Part shown: positions 35,480 through 46,703 of the stretch, piece by piece
Numbering within the stretch: position 1 is the stretch's first letter
Layout of the letters: each line of letters opens with the position of its first letter
Assembly: GCA_020740775.1 (NCBI GenBank)
Contig: JAHEWK010000014.1
Location: 930,001-994,000 of the forward strand
Source: Ilyonectria destructans
Taxonomy: Eukaryota > Ascomycota > Sordariomycetes > Hypocreales > Nectriaceae
DNA: 64,000 nucleotides
Direction: 5' to 3'
Position numbers and translations under genes: made by a program
The notes under the pieces: generated by a model
The model's database searches: none
Seen by the model: only the letters and a program-made list of their open reading frames with translations
What the model was told of the DNA's origin: nothing

Positions 35480-37052
35480 TGTCTGGATTAAATCGTCCTG
35501 GACTAACAATGCCCTGGCCTGTCTGGCCTGGTCAGCCCAGCGCTAGACCCAGTGACCCAGCACCAGTACCAGCGCCTTCCGTCACGGACCCCAGCGGTCG
35601 TCGCTGCCCTCGCGCACTCCGCACTCCGCTGCCCATCCCCCATCGAACAGCCGGCGCCAGAAGAACTTCGGCCGTCGTCACAGTCACTACACCCACACCT
35701 CTCTCTCGTTCCCTTGGCCGTCCCGCTGGCCTTTGTCCACTGACCCAAACTCCAGGGACGTCCCATGCGGCTACTGGATGTCTCTTAAAACAACAAATCC
35801 CCCATCTGCATCGCCAATCCCCTCCTCTCCGTATCCCGTCCCGTCTGGTTGCTTCTTCTCGGTCGCTCTTCGCCAATCTCCCCAGTGACGACACTCACAC
35901 TCACACTCACACTCACACTCACACACTCCGAGAGACAAAGACGCCCGCACTCACCTCTCCCGCTCTCTCCAATCGCTCAATCCATCACTACAACGTCATT
36001 CAGCCAAAAGCAACCAACCCGCAGCCCCATTCTGCCGCCTTTGGATTGAACCTTGCCCTCCGCATTCTTCGCTTAATCTGGGCCTGGACCTCTGTTATAC
36101 TTTGAGGCCCTCATCCCCATTCCTCACCACTTCACTCCAGTCCCAAGTCGGCGCCCGTCGCAGAACAGACTCGCAGCTGCCCTCCCGATAGACTCTCGGC
36201 CACCTGCAAGCCACCGAAGTCTCCCCCTCCGACTCCTCTTTCTGCTTCACCTCCTGCTTCAACCGCCAAGAATCTGGCACGATCCGCCCGCGATCCGCCC
36301 ACGATCCGCCCGCGATCCCTCCACGACTTTTTTGACGCCCCATCGAATCCATTCGCGCGTCCTTCAACCTTCACATTCCAGTCCCTTGGCTCGTTGCATC
36401 AACCTCTCGACGGCCTCGACCCGGCCACGCCAACGCCGCATTTGGGACTGACTGCCGCCAACCACGCCAACCTCACATCGGCGACCCCAGACTACGACTT
36501 CCTCGACTGTCCACGGCCGCCTCCGAAACGGATCATTTCCGCTCTTTCGAGTTGTCCATCCCCCGCTATTCGTCGTTGGCTCCGTCGCTAGGCCTCTATT
36601 ATCCTCGTCTTCGTCGTCTCCCTCCGCACTCGACTCGCTGCAGTTAGTGTCGTCCTGCAAGCCACCTTCCTCCACGCTCTTGTTCCCTCAACGACCACGA
36701 CCACGTCCTTTGCTCGTTTCCGCCCTCAATCGCTCCAAGCCAGTTCACCATATCGGCGGACCCTCTTGACGGCCTGCCCAACCTCCCTTCGGCAGGGCTA
36801 ATTTAGACTCGGCGCCGCTGCATGCCCAACATATGAGCTTCTGTGCCAACCTGCCCGCTTCGGACGCCCACGAGACGCCACGGCCGACAACTCCTCTTCC
36901 TTGAGGCCGCCTCCTCAGTACTTGACCTGGTGCATCCCACCTGGTCTTGTCAATTCTGCTTCCTGCTCCGTCTGCCTCAGTCGCCTGTGCCCATCTCGCG
37001 CACATCCTCCTCCGAGGCGTGGGACGTGTCAAAGCGGCCCAACTCGAGAGAT
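35480..37052 (+). promoter_or_regulatory. Long pyrimidine-rich leader/promoter of the RGS gene
   Basis: From about 35.5 kb to the first in-frame ATG at 37053 the plus strand is strongly C/T-biased, as in long fungal 5' UTRs. Plus-strand frames of 208 and 65 codons here are Pro/Ser/Thr-rich and overlap other frames, so I read them as composition artefacts or possible uORFs. An out-of-frame ATG sits at 36834. A CACACT-type repeat is present at 35890-35928. Confidence 0.45.
35890..35928 (+). repeat. ACACTC tandem repeat
   Basis: About six copies of the hexamer ACACTC in the pyrimidine-rich leader upstream of the RGS gene. Confidence 0.85.
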
Positions 37053-38771
37053 ATGGGAAGGTCGCGGATGTGGAGGCAATCCCCCGAGTGTGTGAGCCAC
37101 ATCGCCCATCCGCCATCTCCTCAGCCATCTTCGGCCTTCGAGGGATTCTTCGATGTCGATACTCCTCCCTCGAGGCCACTAAGCGAAGCATTCATTTCTG
37201 GAACCTCGACCCCGACCGGCGCCATGGGCTCACGGCCCCCAACCCTTACCGAGATTCTCCTCGATGTCTCCTCACCACCATGGACCCTCAGCGCTTTCAT
37301 GGCCTATCTCTCCCAAAACCACTGCATGGAGACCCTGGAGTTCACCCTCGACGCCCAGCGCTACTCCGCCTTTTACAATGAACTCATTATACAAGCCACT
37401 TCCCGCTGTGTGGACAGCGACGACCGCGTTTGCTCCCTCTGGGAGAAGCTCATGCAGGTTTACATCATCCCCTGTGCTCCCAGAGAAGTCAACATCCCCG
37501 CCCACGTGCGAGATCACTTGCTCAGTCTCCCTTGTGGTCCCTCTCCCCCCCACCCCTCTCAACTGGACGAGGCCGGCCGGATCATCTACGAACTAATGAA
37601 CGACTCACTCCTCGTCCCTTTCCTCGAATCAGTTGCTCCTATGCAACTCGACGGACCCTCCGACGAATCTGCACGCTCACCTAGGTTTGCATCACACAAC
37701 AGAATGTCCGGCCCAGTTCGGTCCACGACTTCCATGCAAGGTCTCGAGTCGGACAGTCTCACTGATGACAGTGACTGTAACTCTCCCCCGGCAATGGAAC
37801 CCATGACCCCACCCACTACCCCTCCCACCTCCGAATGGACCTTCAACAATCCATCACCTGGAAGTCTTCAACGTGCTGTCGCCGCACATAATAAGGGCTG
37901 GAAAAAGATGGGAGCCAAGCTGGGCTTCTCTCGCAAGAACACCAATCGCCGCCAAACCCCTACATCTTCGTCATCACCAATCGACGCCGATGTACATCTG
38001 CATGACCACTTATGAAGGTTGCAGGCCGCGCCGCTACCTATTTCATCGAACAACCAAGCCAACTCGACCAGCGATGCCTCTCCGGATATCTCTGATTCCG
38101 AGGGCTCGAATACTGGTCGTCAGTCGCCTGGGCACCAGAGGGAAGAGGACGAGTTGACCCGTCACTCTGACCTCGGACAATATGGTGAACATAGGGACGG
38201 CACGACCGCAAAATATACAGCCAAACGGAACAGACAGTCCATGTCTCTGGTGAAGAAGAGTATCAGGGTTAGAACGAGGATGCTCGTGGACAAGGCCGTC
38301 GAGCCTGTCGCAGGTCACTATCATCCTACTCGCACCTCCTCAGCGAATTCACTCAAGGATTTGTCACCAATTGTGACCTCATGTCACTGTCTCCCAGCCA
38401 TGGCGTCGCTACCTGCCCAAGAGATGGAAGTTGACTGCGAGGAACAAAGTCGCCTGTGGATCGGATCGCAGGACTTTAGCGATTTCTCCCACTACTTGCC
38501 GAATCCATCAGCCAGTTGCGAGAGCATGATTACTTCCGCAACCACTATTGATTCACAATGCTCCTGTCCTGCTTCCCAAGGTGCGTCCCCGGATGACACA
38601 TATGGATGGGAGGCTGAGCTCGACCGAAGAGCGGCCTCAGAAGAAGACGATGAGTGTGAAACAATCGCTCTGACATATCGGCGGGCCAACGGAAGCAAAA
38701 CGAACCTGCTACAACGCGTCTTCAAGGCCGTATCATCATCTTCGCTAGGGAAGTCCGACTCGTCTTCTTGA
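37053..38771 (+). CDS. RGS-domain G-protein regulator (Rgs2/RgsA-like) with an internal in-frame TGA
   Basis: The frame starts at the first in-frame ATG (37053). It encodes an RGS-like domain at about residues 64-195 (LTEILLDVSSPPWTLSAFMAYL, quoted in part, then LEFTLDAQRYSAFYNE and YELMNDSLLVPFLESV), a Ser/Pro-rich stretch and GWKKMGAKLGFSRKN, then meets TGA at 38013-38015 after 320 aa. In the same frame another 251 codons follow to 38771, with credible protein composition (SLVKKSIRVRTRMLVDKAVEPVAGHYHP, quoted in part; LLQRVFKAVSSSSLGKSD). A 33-nt GTACAT...GCAG segment at 37992-38024 would remove the stop in frame and give 561 aa, but it is far shorter than every other intron here (49-87 nt). 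Alternatives are a real 320-aa protein, readthrough, or a mutation. RGS proteins speed GTP hydrolysis on G-alpha subunits. Confidence 0.75.
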
Positions 38772-39819
38772 GGTGGTTCCAACCACAGTGCCGCTTCAGG
38801 TACTTGAACAGAGTATGGAGGCTTTCCATTCTATTACATATCTATGAGAGAGACCCTCTTGATAAAGGGTGAAAATGGGTGTTTTTTTGCGAATCATTTT
38901 TGACCATGGCTATCGCATGTTGCATATACGGGTTACATACAGGGCATAAACGGCATGGTGGTGTGTCGTTGGCGAGGCGTTTGTGTAATATTCTAGTTTC
39001 ATCTGGTGGAACGTGTGGTTTATTTTGGGTGTTCTGGTTATTCTCTTCTTCAGCGAGACTCTTTGGTCCTGTGTGTACGCACCAGGCCGCGCATCTGGGG
39101 CTTTCGACAAGGGGCTGCATTTTCCCCATTGGGTGGGTGACCGAGCGAGGCATGAAGGCTGCCTACGGGCTCGGTCTTACGATATGAACGGACTTTTGGA
39201 ATGAAAGGGAAAATGTCAAGGATGACTGTCTAGAGTCGAAATAGCTCGAGGCCCCCTCCTCAAGAAGAGGAGGGGCTCTAGGCGTAATGTCTAAATGTCA
39301 AAACACATGGTTCCCATGCACAATTAGATCTCATCACCTACTGCACATGACCACGGTGCTCGACGAGCGTGGTGGTACATTGGTACATTTGTGTGACTCA
39401 AGCAAAATGACTCGTAATAGTGAATGGGCAGTGTAGGTCAAAGGAATACAACAGACACAATACGATGACACAGGAGAGGGTCATTAGTGTTGAATATAGA
39501 TGTTTGACTATCAACAAAATGTACACGGCAGTGTGTCAATTGTCCTCATTATTTGTGAAGGCCCATCTTTTGATTGATTGAAACCCGGAAAGACGACGCC
39601 CGTTCGTTTCTTCCACCATTGTCTGTGCCGGATAGGACCAAGTCCATCAAGGTGGCTTCCACGCCCCCTCCATCCATGCTTTGTGTATGTGTGTTTGCCT
39701 GTGTGTGCTATGTGGCATGCGCCATTTTCTCCTTCAAGTCTTGGGTCTCCCAGTACCCCTGCTGTGTGGTTTTGTTCCGTCTCATTAGGCACCCGCGGCT
39801 TCTTCTCCTACTCCTACTC
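38772..39819. other. Convergent spacer RGS gene / gut2
   Basis: About 1.05 kb tail to tail, with a strong hairpin at 39248-39278. Short frames only. The 3' UTRs of both genes should lie here. Confidence 0.45.
39248..39278. repeat. GC-rich inverted repeat (hairpin)
   Basis: The left arm GAGGCCCCCTCCTC and the right arm GAGGAGGGGCTC are complementary except for two single-base bulges, around a loop of about five bases. It sits between two convergent genes, about 480 nt past the RGS stop. It could form a stable RNA hairpin from either strand. Confidence 0.6.
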
Positions 39820-41927
39820 CTACTCCATGGGCTTGTCATGCCGAGAGTACATCTTCCACTCGAGAGAGCTAGCAAAGTCGATCTTGCCCTGCTCGACCTG
39901 CTTACGCGTTGCTGAGAGCATGGGCTGTGGCAGGCCCATCGACTCCAGGAAGGCAACAGCTAAATGAGAGATCAGGTGTTAGCAAATGGGGAGCCACTTT
40001 AGGCAGAGATGTATAGCAAACACGTACAATCTTTCCACTCGCGATCTTGTCGGCGGCCGTCCCACTTCAGTTCCTCGGCCATGATGTCGATGACCTTGGG
40101 AAGAGCTTCAAGCGCAGCCTGGGCGTTGAGGAAGGCCAATCGGGTGCGACGGGCCAGAACGTCGACGGCAGTCTGGGCGTACTCGTGTCGGACGGCGTAT
40201 CGAATCTCGCCGTCGACGAAGGGGTACAGATGAGAGATGCGTTCGCCCCGGGCAGGGAATCGCTTGTCAGTTAGCTTACAGAGCGCAGCGACAGTCCAGG
40301 CGCGATCGCCGTATGATTCAGTCAGATGCTTGGCGACCTCAGTCTCGACTCCAAAGTGTTGGATCAGAGGGATGAAGAGGGTGTTGCTGAAGCCGTGCGC
40401 ACCGACAAGGCGGACCTTGTGCGTCTGGCATGTACCATCAAGGATGGCACCATCGTCAATCATCTCAGTGCCGCTGACGCGGGGAGCGTCATTGACGGGC
40501 ATAGGCTTCAGGCCAAACTCCCCAACCGCCGCGTCAACGCACTCCTCAGCCATTTGGCGGTATGTGGTCCATTTGCCACCGGCACAGGTGAGTAAACCTG
40601 AGGCTGAGATATCAATCAAGTGGTTGCGGACCAAGGACTCGGTGTTCTTGGCCTTCGGGTCCTTGACAAGGGGGCGGATGCCGGACCAGGCAGCCAGGAC
40701 ATCGCCCCGGCGCACGTTGATCTCAGGGGAGAGATAATGGCCAACCTCACTCAGAATCCACTCGATTGACTTCTCATCGGGCAGGGGATTAGGCGAAATA
40801 GTCGACGGGGAGTCGGTGGTGCCTGCAATGGTGTTTCCTTGCCAGGGGAGGAAGAAGATGACACGGCCGTCGGATGTGGAGGGATCGATTAAGCCCATCT
40901 TGCCTGGGCTGAAGTAACCAGGGAGGATAACATGAACGCCGGAAGAAGGGGCAACGATATCTTTACAATCTTGGTCGTCCATCTTGCGGATAGAATCTGT
41001 GAAGGGTCCAGTGCAGTTGATGATGCTCTTGGCCCTCACAGTAATCTCCTCCGCAGGACGTCCATCCTTGACTGCAACCAAATCCTTGACCTTGGCACCA
41101 CACAGCCGGCCCTGGTCGTCCTTGATGAGACCCGTGACCTCGGTGTGGTTCGCAACAGTAGCACCGTAGAGAGCAGCAGTCATGGCGATAGAAACGTTCA
41201 TTCGCGAGTCGTTGTGGGCACCATCGTAATACACGAGAGCGCCAACCAGGTCAGTCTGCTTTAGCATGGGGAAGGCCTCAAGAGCCTTGCTGCGGGTTAG
41301 GAAGTACGAGCTTTCGATACCCTCACTACCGGCGAGGATGTCGTAGAACTTGGTGCCGGCCCAGTAGTAAGGAGCTTTCCACCACTTGTCGAGAGGGAGC
41401 ATGATGGGTAGCCATGAGCTCAGATGAGGGGCTGTCTGCAAAAAGTACTTGCGCTCCTTGAGGGCTTCCTTAACCAGCTCATATTGGCTGTAATCAAGGT
41501 TCCAGACGGCCTTTTCAAGGTAGCGCACGCCGCCGTGAACGAGCTTGGTGCTCTTGCTGCTAGTGCCGCTGCTGAAATCATCGCGCTCGATGACAGCGAC
41601 CTTGAGGCCACGAGTGGCAGCGTCCAATGCCACGCCGGCACCGGTAGCACCGCCTCCGATGATGAGCATGTCATACTCGGGGGCCTCAGGTTGGGAGCTC
41701 CTTCGTAGGTCGGCCAATTGCTCGTCGCGGGGCTTGGCGCGGGGAAAACGGGGGAGTTTGAAGCTCCCATCTGCGCCGAAGGTGGGTGGTGGGACCGCCG
41801 GGGAGGAGGAGCCGGGGATATCTCGAGGGCGGTAGCTGTAAAGGAGGACGGCGCCGGTGGTGGCGACGGCGCCCGGGAGGAGCAGGCGGCGGATGACGCC
41901 GGATCGCGCACCTGCGATTGGCGACAT
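39820..41927 (-). CDS. gut2: FAD-dependent glycerol-3-phosphate dehydrogenase, mitochondrial
   Basis: Exons 41927-40028 and 39959-39820 are joined by a 68-nt intron (GTACGT...TTTAG); 679 aa. The N-terminus has a basic stretch and one hydrophobic segment (LLLPGAVATTGAVLLYSY, residues 15-32), which fits an inner-membrane, intermembrane-space-facing enzyme. The FAD-binding motif GGGATG is at 91-96, followed by the GlpD-type SSGTSSKSTKLVHGGVRYLE signature (quoted in full at 20). The C-terminal DAO_C-like domain ends in exon 2 with SLEWKMYSRHDKPME. It oxidises glycerol-3-phosphate to dihydroxyacetone phosphate and passes electrons to ubiquinone, serving glycerol use and the NADH shuttle. Without splicing, the frame would end in a short non-homologous tail, so the intron is well supported. 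The nearest plus-strand neighbour is the convergent RGS gene. Confidence 0.96.
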
Positions 41928-42973
41928 GGCGGCGAACTCGAGTGTGGGCGCTGGAGCCGGCGCTGGAGCTTTCTACCGGCCAGTCAATTGGGCGCCTGGA
42001 CGAGCCCGTGAATGCGGCGAATGGGCCGGTCGACGAATACTAGAGCTCTGCGAGTGCGGTACGTAGACGGCTGCGGAGGAGGCAGGTCCACAGGCGCGTC
42101 CAACAGACAGACACCCTCCTGGGCTGGAGGTAATGTATACTGAAAGGGATGACGAGGACTAAGAGAAGGACGAAGTTCGAGGGAGAAAGTAGGATGACGG
42201 AGGAGAAGGAGGAGGAGAGGGAAGAAATGAAGGAGGAGAAGCGGAGCAAAAGAGAAGAAAGAAAAATGTCGCGGCGCGTTGTCGACTCCTCGATGTGCTT
42301 GGGCGGTTGATGGGCGGCATGGTGGAAGTACTTACTGGCCTACTGGGCTGGATCTGCCTATCGACTCCAAGACTCTGACACATGCAACGCCAACCGCGCA
42401 ACGAGCAATGACGACAGGGTGGGATAAAGCCCATTGCTCAGTGGCGGGCGCCGCCCGGCTGTGGGTAATAGTGGGTGGTGGGCTGTGGGCTGTGGGGGAA
42501 TAATGAGTGCTCCAGCGGAAGCTGGGTGTGCTCCGAAGCCGCTCGGCCTCCTTTTTGCCGCTCAATTCCGGCTTGTTACTGGCCCATTGGCCCATTTCCC
42601 CATTGTTCCATTGCATCCCCGCGTGTGGGATTGGGGATCGTGGACAATGGGTTGGGTTCCGGCCGCAGGGCATCACGAGGTCCAATGCCGGCCCATGGAT
42701 GGGTCAATTAATTGCCGTGCAGAGTGGCCCGGACTCCGTGGAACTGGGTGAGATGCGATCTGACATGGTATCCCGGTGGAGCCGTAGCAAAGCGGCACAT
42801 GGTTCCCTCTGTTGGGGAAGTTGGGGGTACCATGCGAAGCGTGCCATGCGATGCGGCCAATCTTTTTGGGGATTTTGGGGGTCTTTTTCCGGATGGTCTC
42901 CCGGCCGGTCCCCTGCATTTCGCGGTTGCCCTTGCCCTTGCCCTCCATTCTCCGTCCTATTTGCTTGGGACCG

Positions 42974-43070
42974 GGTAGGTAGTTAGGTAGGTAAGGTAAG
43001 TACTCTTGTGCTGTAATTCCTCCGTATTAGCTACCTAGGTACGCCGTGTTGTGGATCCGTACCTAGGTAC
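42974..43070. repeat. TAGGTAG cluster with paired TACCTAGGTA palindromes
   Basis: GGTAGGTAGTTAGGTAGGTA-type units (42974-43001) are followed by CTACCTAGGTAC (43031-43042) and GTACCTAGGTAC (43059-43070). The last two are near-identical palindromes 28 bp apart, start to start. Such motifs are scattered in intergenic DNA of many Sordariomycetes; the function is unknown to me. Confidence 0.6.
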
Positions 43071-43388
43071 CGAGGAGATGTGGCACTGAGGCAGGAGCAG
43101 CTGACCGAGAACAGCCGCACTTCTCACTCTCTTTCCTTCTCTCTCCCATTTATGGTAGTTTTGGGGGCAGGTAATTAACTACATGCCTCCTACCTCCTGC
43201 TCGGTGTCCTCCTGCTCGGGGTCCTCTTTGCATTTTCCCACCAACCAGAGATAGAGAGAACCTGACCTTATTATTACCTGCCTCCTTAGCTTGCCGAGTA
43301 TGAAGATATTTCCTCTGCAAGTCACTACTGACCCGAACCCCCAAACCTCGTCCCCTCCCCCAAACTAGGCGACACCACTCGTTCCACC

Positions 43389-43414
43389 TCCCTCTCCCTC
43401 TCCCTCTCCCTCTC
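43389..43414 (+). repeat. CCTCTC tandem repeat
   Basis: About four copies of a CCTCTC hexamer in the spacer between gut2 and the MHYT gene. Confidence 0.75.
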
Positions 43415-43832
43415 CTACTGTAGTTTCCGTCGCCGGGACTCGCATCCACATCCAGTCGCACTCAATCAATAGGCTTTCACTTGCACCGTTTCGTTGTCGC
43501 AAAGAGGATTAATTAGTCATTATCATAATAATATCACCACGACCACGCTGGGTATCTCTTTCTAGCTCAGGCAAGCAGCCAATGAATCCCGCAAAGCATC
43601 GGCGCCGCGTCCCTCTCCGTTAATAGTTGCCCGCATAATAACAAACTCGCGGGACGCCAACCTAACCTCCTCTTCCCTCTATCGTCATGTCCTTCCTTCT
43701 GAATCGAATATGTACAAACAAAGCCGCTCTCAAACCTTGCGCCCGCGGCGCATTTCAAGGAGTACGAGCAAGAGCGATGAGGTGTCCACCAAAAGACCAG
43801 TCATGTTTGACCCTGCTCAACCTATCCTAACT

Positions 43833-46703
43833 TCAACGGCCTTCAACGCACTCGGCAAACAACACATCCACAAATGTTGCCCCTTGATTCACATCGCCGC
43901 CATGTAAGCCACGGACGACGGACCTTCCGCCACCGGCCTCAACATTGGTTCCCACATGTCCCATTGGCCGCATCTCGATATCCGCCGTTCTCGATATCTT
44001 GCTATTTGGGTGATCCACGGAAATCGTGTCCTGACTTCTGGTGCTCACCAGATTCGCCCCTGTGCCCCCCTTCACAGTCTCTTCAATGTCGATCTTGATC
44101 TCTTGAAACACCATGATGCCCCCGTAAGACGGTGGCATTGGTGGCGAATCCACCTGGCCAGGGTACATTGTCGAATTGTCCCCAGAGTCTATTGACTGGG
44201 TACGGTCGATGTTGTTCGAAGGGCAAAGGTTGATCGTCGAGCCGGTCCGGACTGAGTCGGGTGAAGACCCTCGCCGTCTCTCAGCTATCTTCGACTTGTT
44301 CAAGCTTCCATTGGTCGAAGCATCTGAACGTCTAAATGACCAGAATTTCGAAGGCAAACTCGAGGTATTGTTCCTAGACTCTCCTAGCCGATCTTCTATT
44401 CTCTTGACAATAGGTCCAAACTCTTGATGAACGCCTCGTGTAAACTCTTGACGGAACCTCGTCGGGACCTGGTGTATCTTAAAAAAGTTCAGAGGGACGA
44501 ATTCGCATGTGGGGCTTGATAACACCGAGTGAATTGGAATCACAAGGCGCATCACAATCATAGTCGACTGAGCCGGGCTGTCTTCACCACCGCATGGCAG
44601 CTGAACAACCGTCGAAGTGAGAGTCGCGTCATCAAACAGCGGTTCCTGACTCCACTCTTGAAGCGCCCTGATAGTCTCTGATAGCTGTCTTGCGAATTCG
44701 CCCTCATCGCAATCCCGCGATGAGGAGTCTCTCTCGCTCAGTAGCCGAACGATTTTGGGTACTGGTAGATTCTCAAACTGCCTCAGGAATTGCACTTGCC
44801 ATTCCTCGAGCTTCTGCATAGGAAGTGCCATGGACGGCAGCAGATTCCGCGCACCCCTTCGCACTAGGATTTCGAATCCGAGCGAATTGGGTCGAGCTCG
44901 AACAGCGAAGAATCCCAAATGCACGCCTGGAAGAGCTTTGTGCTGTCGGGTCGTGTATGTGGCCATATCCCGAAGCTTTTGATCGAAGCCCTGGGACTTG
45001 ATCTGCATGCTCGACCGGATAATATCACTGACCTGATGAGTTTCCGCAAATCGATATCCGGCAGATACCAGTCGTTCCGCGTCGCGATCTGTCTCAATAC
45101 GGCGAACCAAGAACATCAAGGAACCACGCCCGTAGTCCGGCTCCCAGACACTTTGGCCCTTCTCCATGTCGGCTCCGTACTGGTTCTCGGATTGAGTATC
45201 TTTAACGTCCGAACTGGAATGTCTCGATGCATTCTTCTGCAAAGGCCCGCGCGGTCGCTTTCCGGTAGCACCTGTTGGCAAAATCTCGTCCCAGAGCACA
45301 CCCATAGTTGTAATGTGCTCTCTCAGCCGGTCGGCTAGCGAAGAGGCCGCCATGCAGAAGAGCTCTCGGAATATGATGTCATAATCATCGATCATCTCGC
45401 CATGATCATTGATGAGTTGGATGTCACCTCTATCCTTTTCACGGCCAGAATGCGGCAACTGCGCAAGGTGCTGTCTCATTCCACCGATCAGATTGGAGAT
45501 CGCACTCCAGTTCCTAGAGGCGTGGAACATCCAATGAAAGAGAGGATGGCCGATGTTGAATCCCTCCTTTGCGTGCTATTATGATCAGCATTTTGCATCA
45601 AGGAGAGCCAAGCTAAGTTCTTACCTTTTCCAAGAACGAGTCTGTAACCACGGTGCTTGGGATGATTCCGTCAGTGTTAACTAGGATTCTCCCGCTCTTG
45701 TCGAAGACGGCAGCACCCAATATGATTTGCTGGGCACGGAGCGCGGTTTTTCTCATGTTTCTTGCCCGGAGGATAGCTGACCCAGCGATAATTAAACAGG
45801 CGCCGAGTGACTATGTCAAAGTTAGGAAGTTTGACACCACGCGGAGACAATAGGATTACTGACCAGGCAAATAACGACCACAACGGTCGCACTACGTGAC
45901 GGCTCATTACCCTCTGGCTTGACTTTGACGAGTCGATATTGTGTCCCGACGGCGGCACACCAATGCATTCCAGACACTGCACCGGCCAGGATCACAGCTG
46001 AAATAGCCCGCTTCCACCAAGATGCTGCCCAAGTCGCTCTGAAGACGAAAAACATGGCCAGGGCGACAATACTGGCGACAACAGCGATGATCGCAGATCC
46101 AATGACGTACGCGGGTCGATATACACAGGTGTAGTTGGCGATAGAGGCATTGCCCAGATAGTGCATGCCACAGACGGCAGTACCGCAGAGGACACCACCG
46201 ACCGTGACTCTCCACCAGGAAACGCAATTGTTAGTTCCGATGGCGAGGAAAGCGGCGAGGAGGACGATGATAGGGACAAAGAAGGATACGGCAGTGAAAC
46301 CACTTGAATATGCAGCTTGTAGCTGTGCCTGTCCGTCGGCAAGGTCGATGGCCCGGTTACCGATGAAGTGCTACGGAGGGTGAGCATTTGGAGGGGATGA
46401 GAGGAGACACGAGTCGGGTTACGCACCATGCACCAGATGGCTATTCCGCCCATGGTGATGGCTGAGCTCATGAGCAACAAGCTGGTTTGGGTCAGCAAGT
46501 CTGGCAGAGAGATGGGTGGTGTTGAGGTAAGGATTGCCATACTGGTTGAAGAGACCTCTGGAGCCCGTCCGCCTGTTGATCAACTCGAGAGTCGAGGCAG
46601 CGCCAACCAGGCTGACGAGGTAGCTGAGAGCTACGAAGCCGGCATTGTAGTCCTGGGGGACTATTTGTCCGCGGTACTGACGAAAAAGATCTTCAGACGA
46701 CAT
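43833..46703 (-). CDS. Seven-helix MHYT-domain protein with long cytosolic C-terminus
   Basis: Five exons: 46703-46543, 46481-46427, 46370-45864, 45810-45625 and 45575-43833. Introns are 61, 56, 53 and 49 nt, and the frame closes at 883 aa. The first 270 residues are hydrophobic helices carrying three MHYT-type motifs: Met72-His73 (WCMHFIGN, created by splicing exons 2 and 3), Met141-His142 (GMHYLGNAS) and Met207-His208 (GMHWCAA). In bacteria MHYT domains are proposed metal-binding sensors fused to GGDEF/EAL output. Here none of those is present. Instead a cytosolic segment with a PAS-like start (LGAAVFDKSGRILVNTDGIIPSTVV, quoted in part) leads to about 580 residues of unknown function. The third intron uses a GTCAGT donor. 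Likely a membrane sensor in the fungal MHYT family; the ligand and output are unknown. Confidence 0.85.

Larger units (their letters stand above)
41928..43832. other. Intergenic region upstream of gut2
   Basis: About 1.9 kb between two minus-strand genes. The first 350 nt are GA-rich on the plus strand, so C/T-rich in the gut2 sense, a likely leader. Around 42974-43070 lies a cluster of TAGGTAG units and two TACCTAGGTA palindromes, and a CCTCTC repeat is at about 43389-43414. No gene is seen. Confidence 0.45.

Noticed and set aside
35479..36105. 208-codon plus-strand frame
   Set aside because: Pro/Thr/Ser/His-rich translation of a pyrimidine-rich leader with a tandem repeat; it overlaps other frames on both strands.
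38016..38771. A separate downstream gene starting after the RGS TGA
   Set aside because: It is in exactly the same frame as the RGS part, has no ATG near its start (the first in-frame ATG is far inside), and there is no spacer; an interrupted single gene is simpler.
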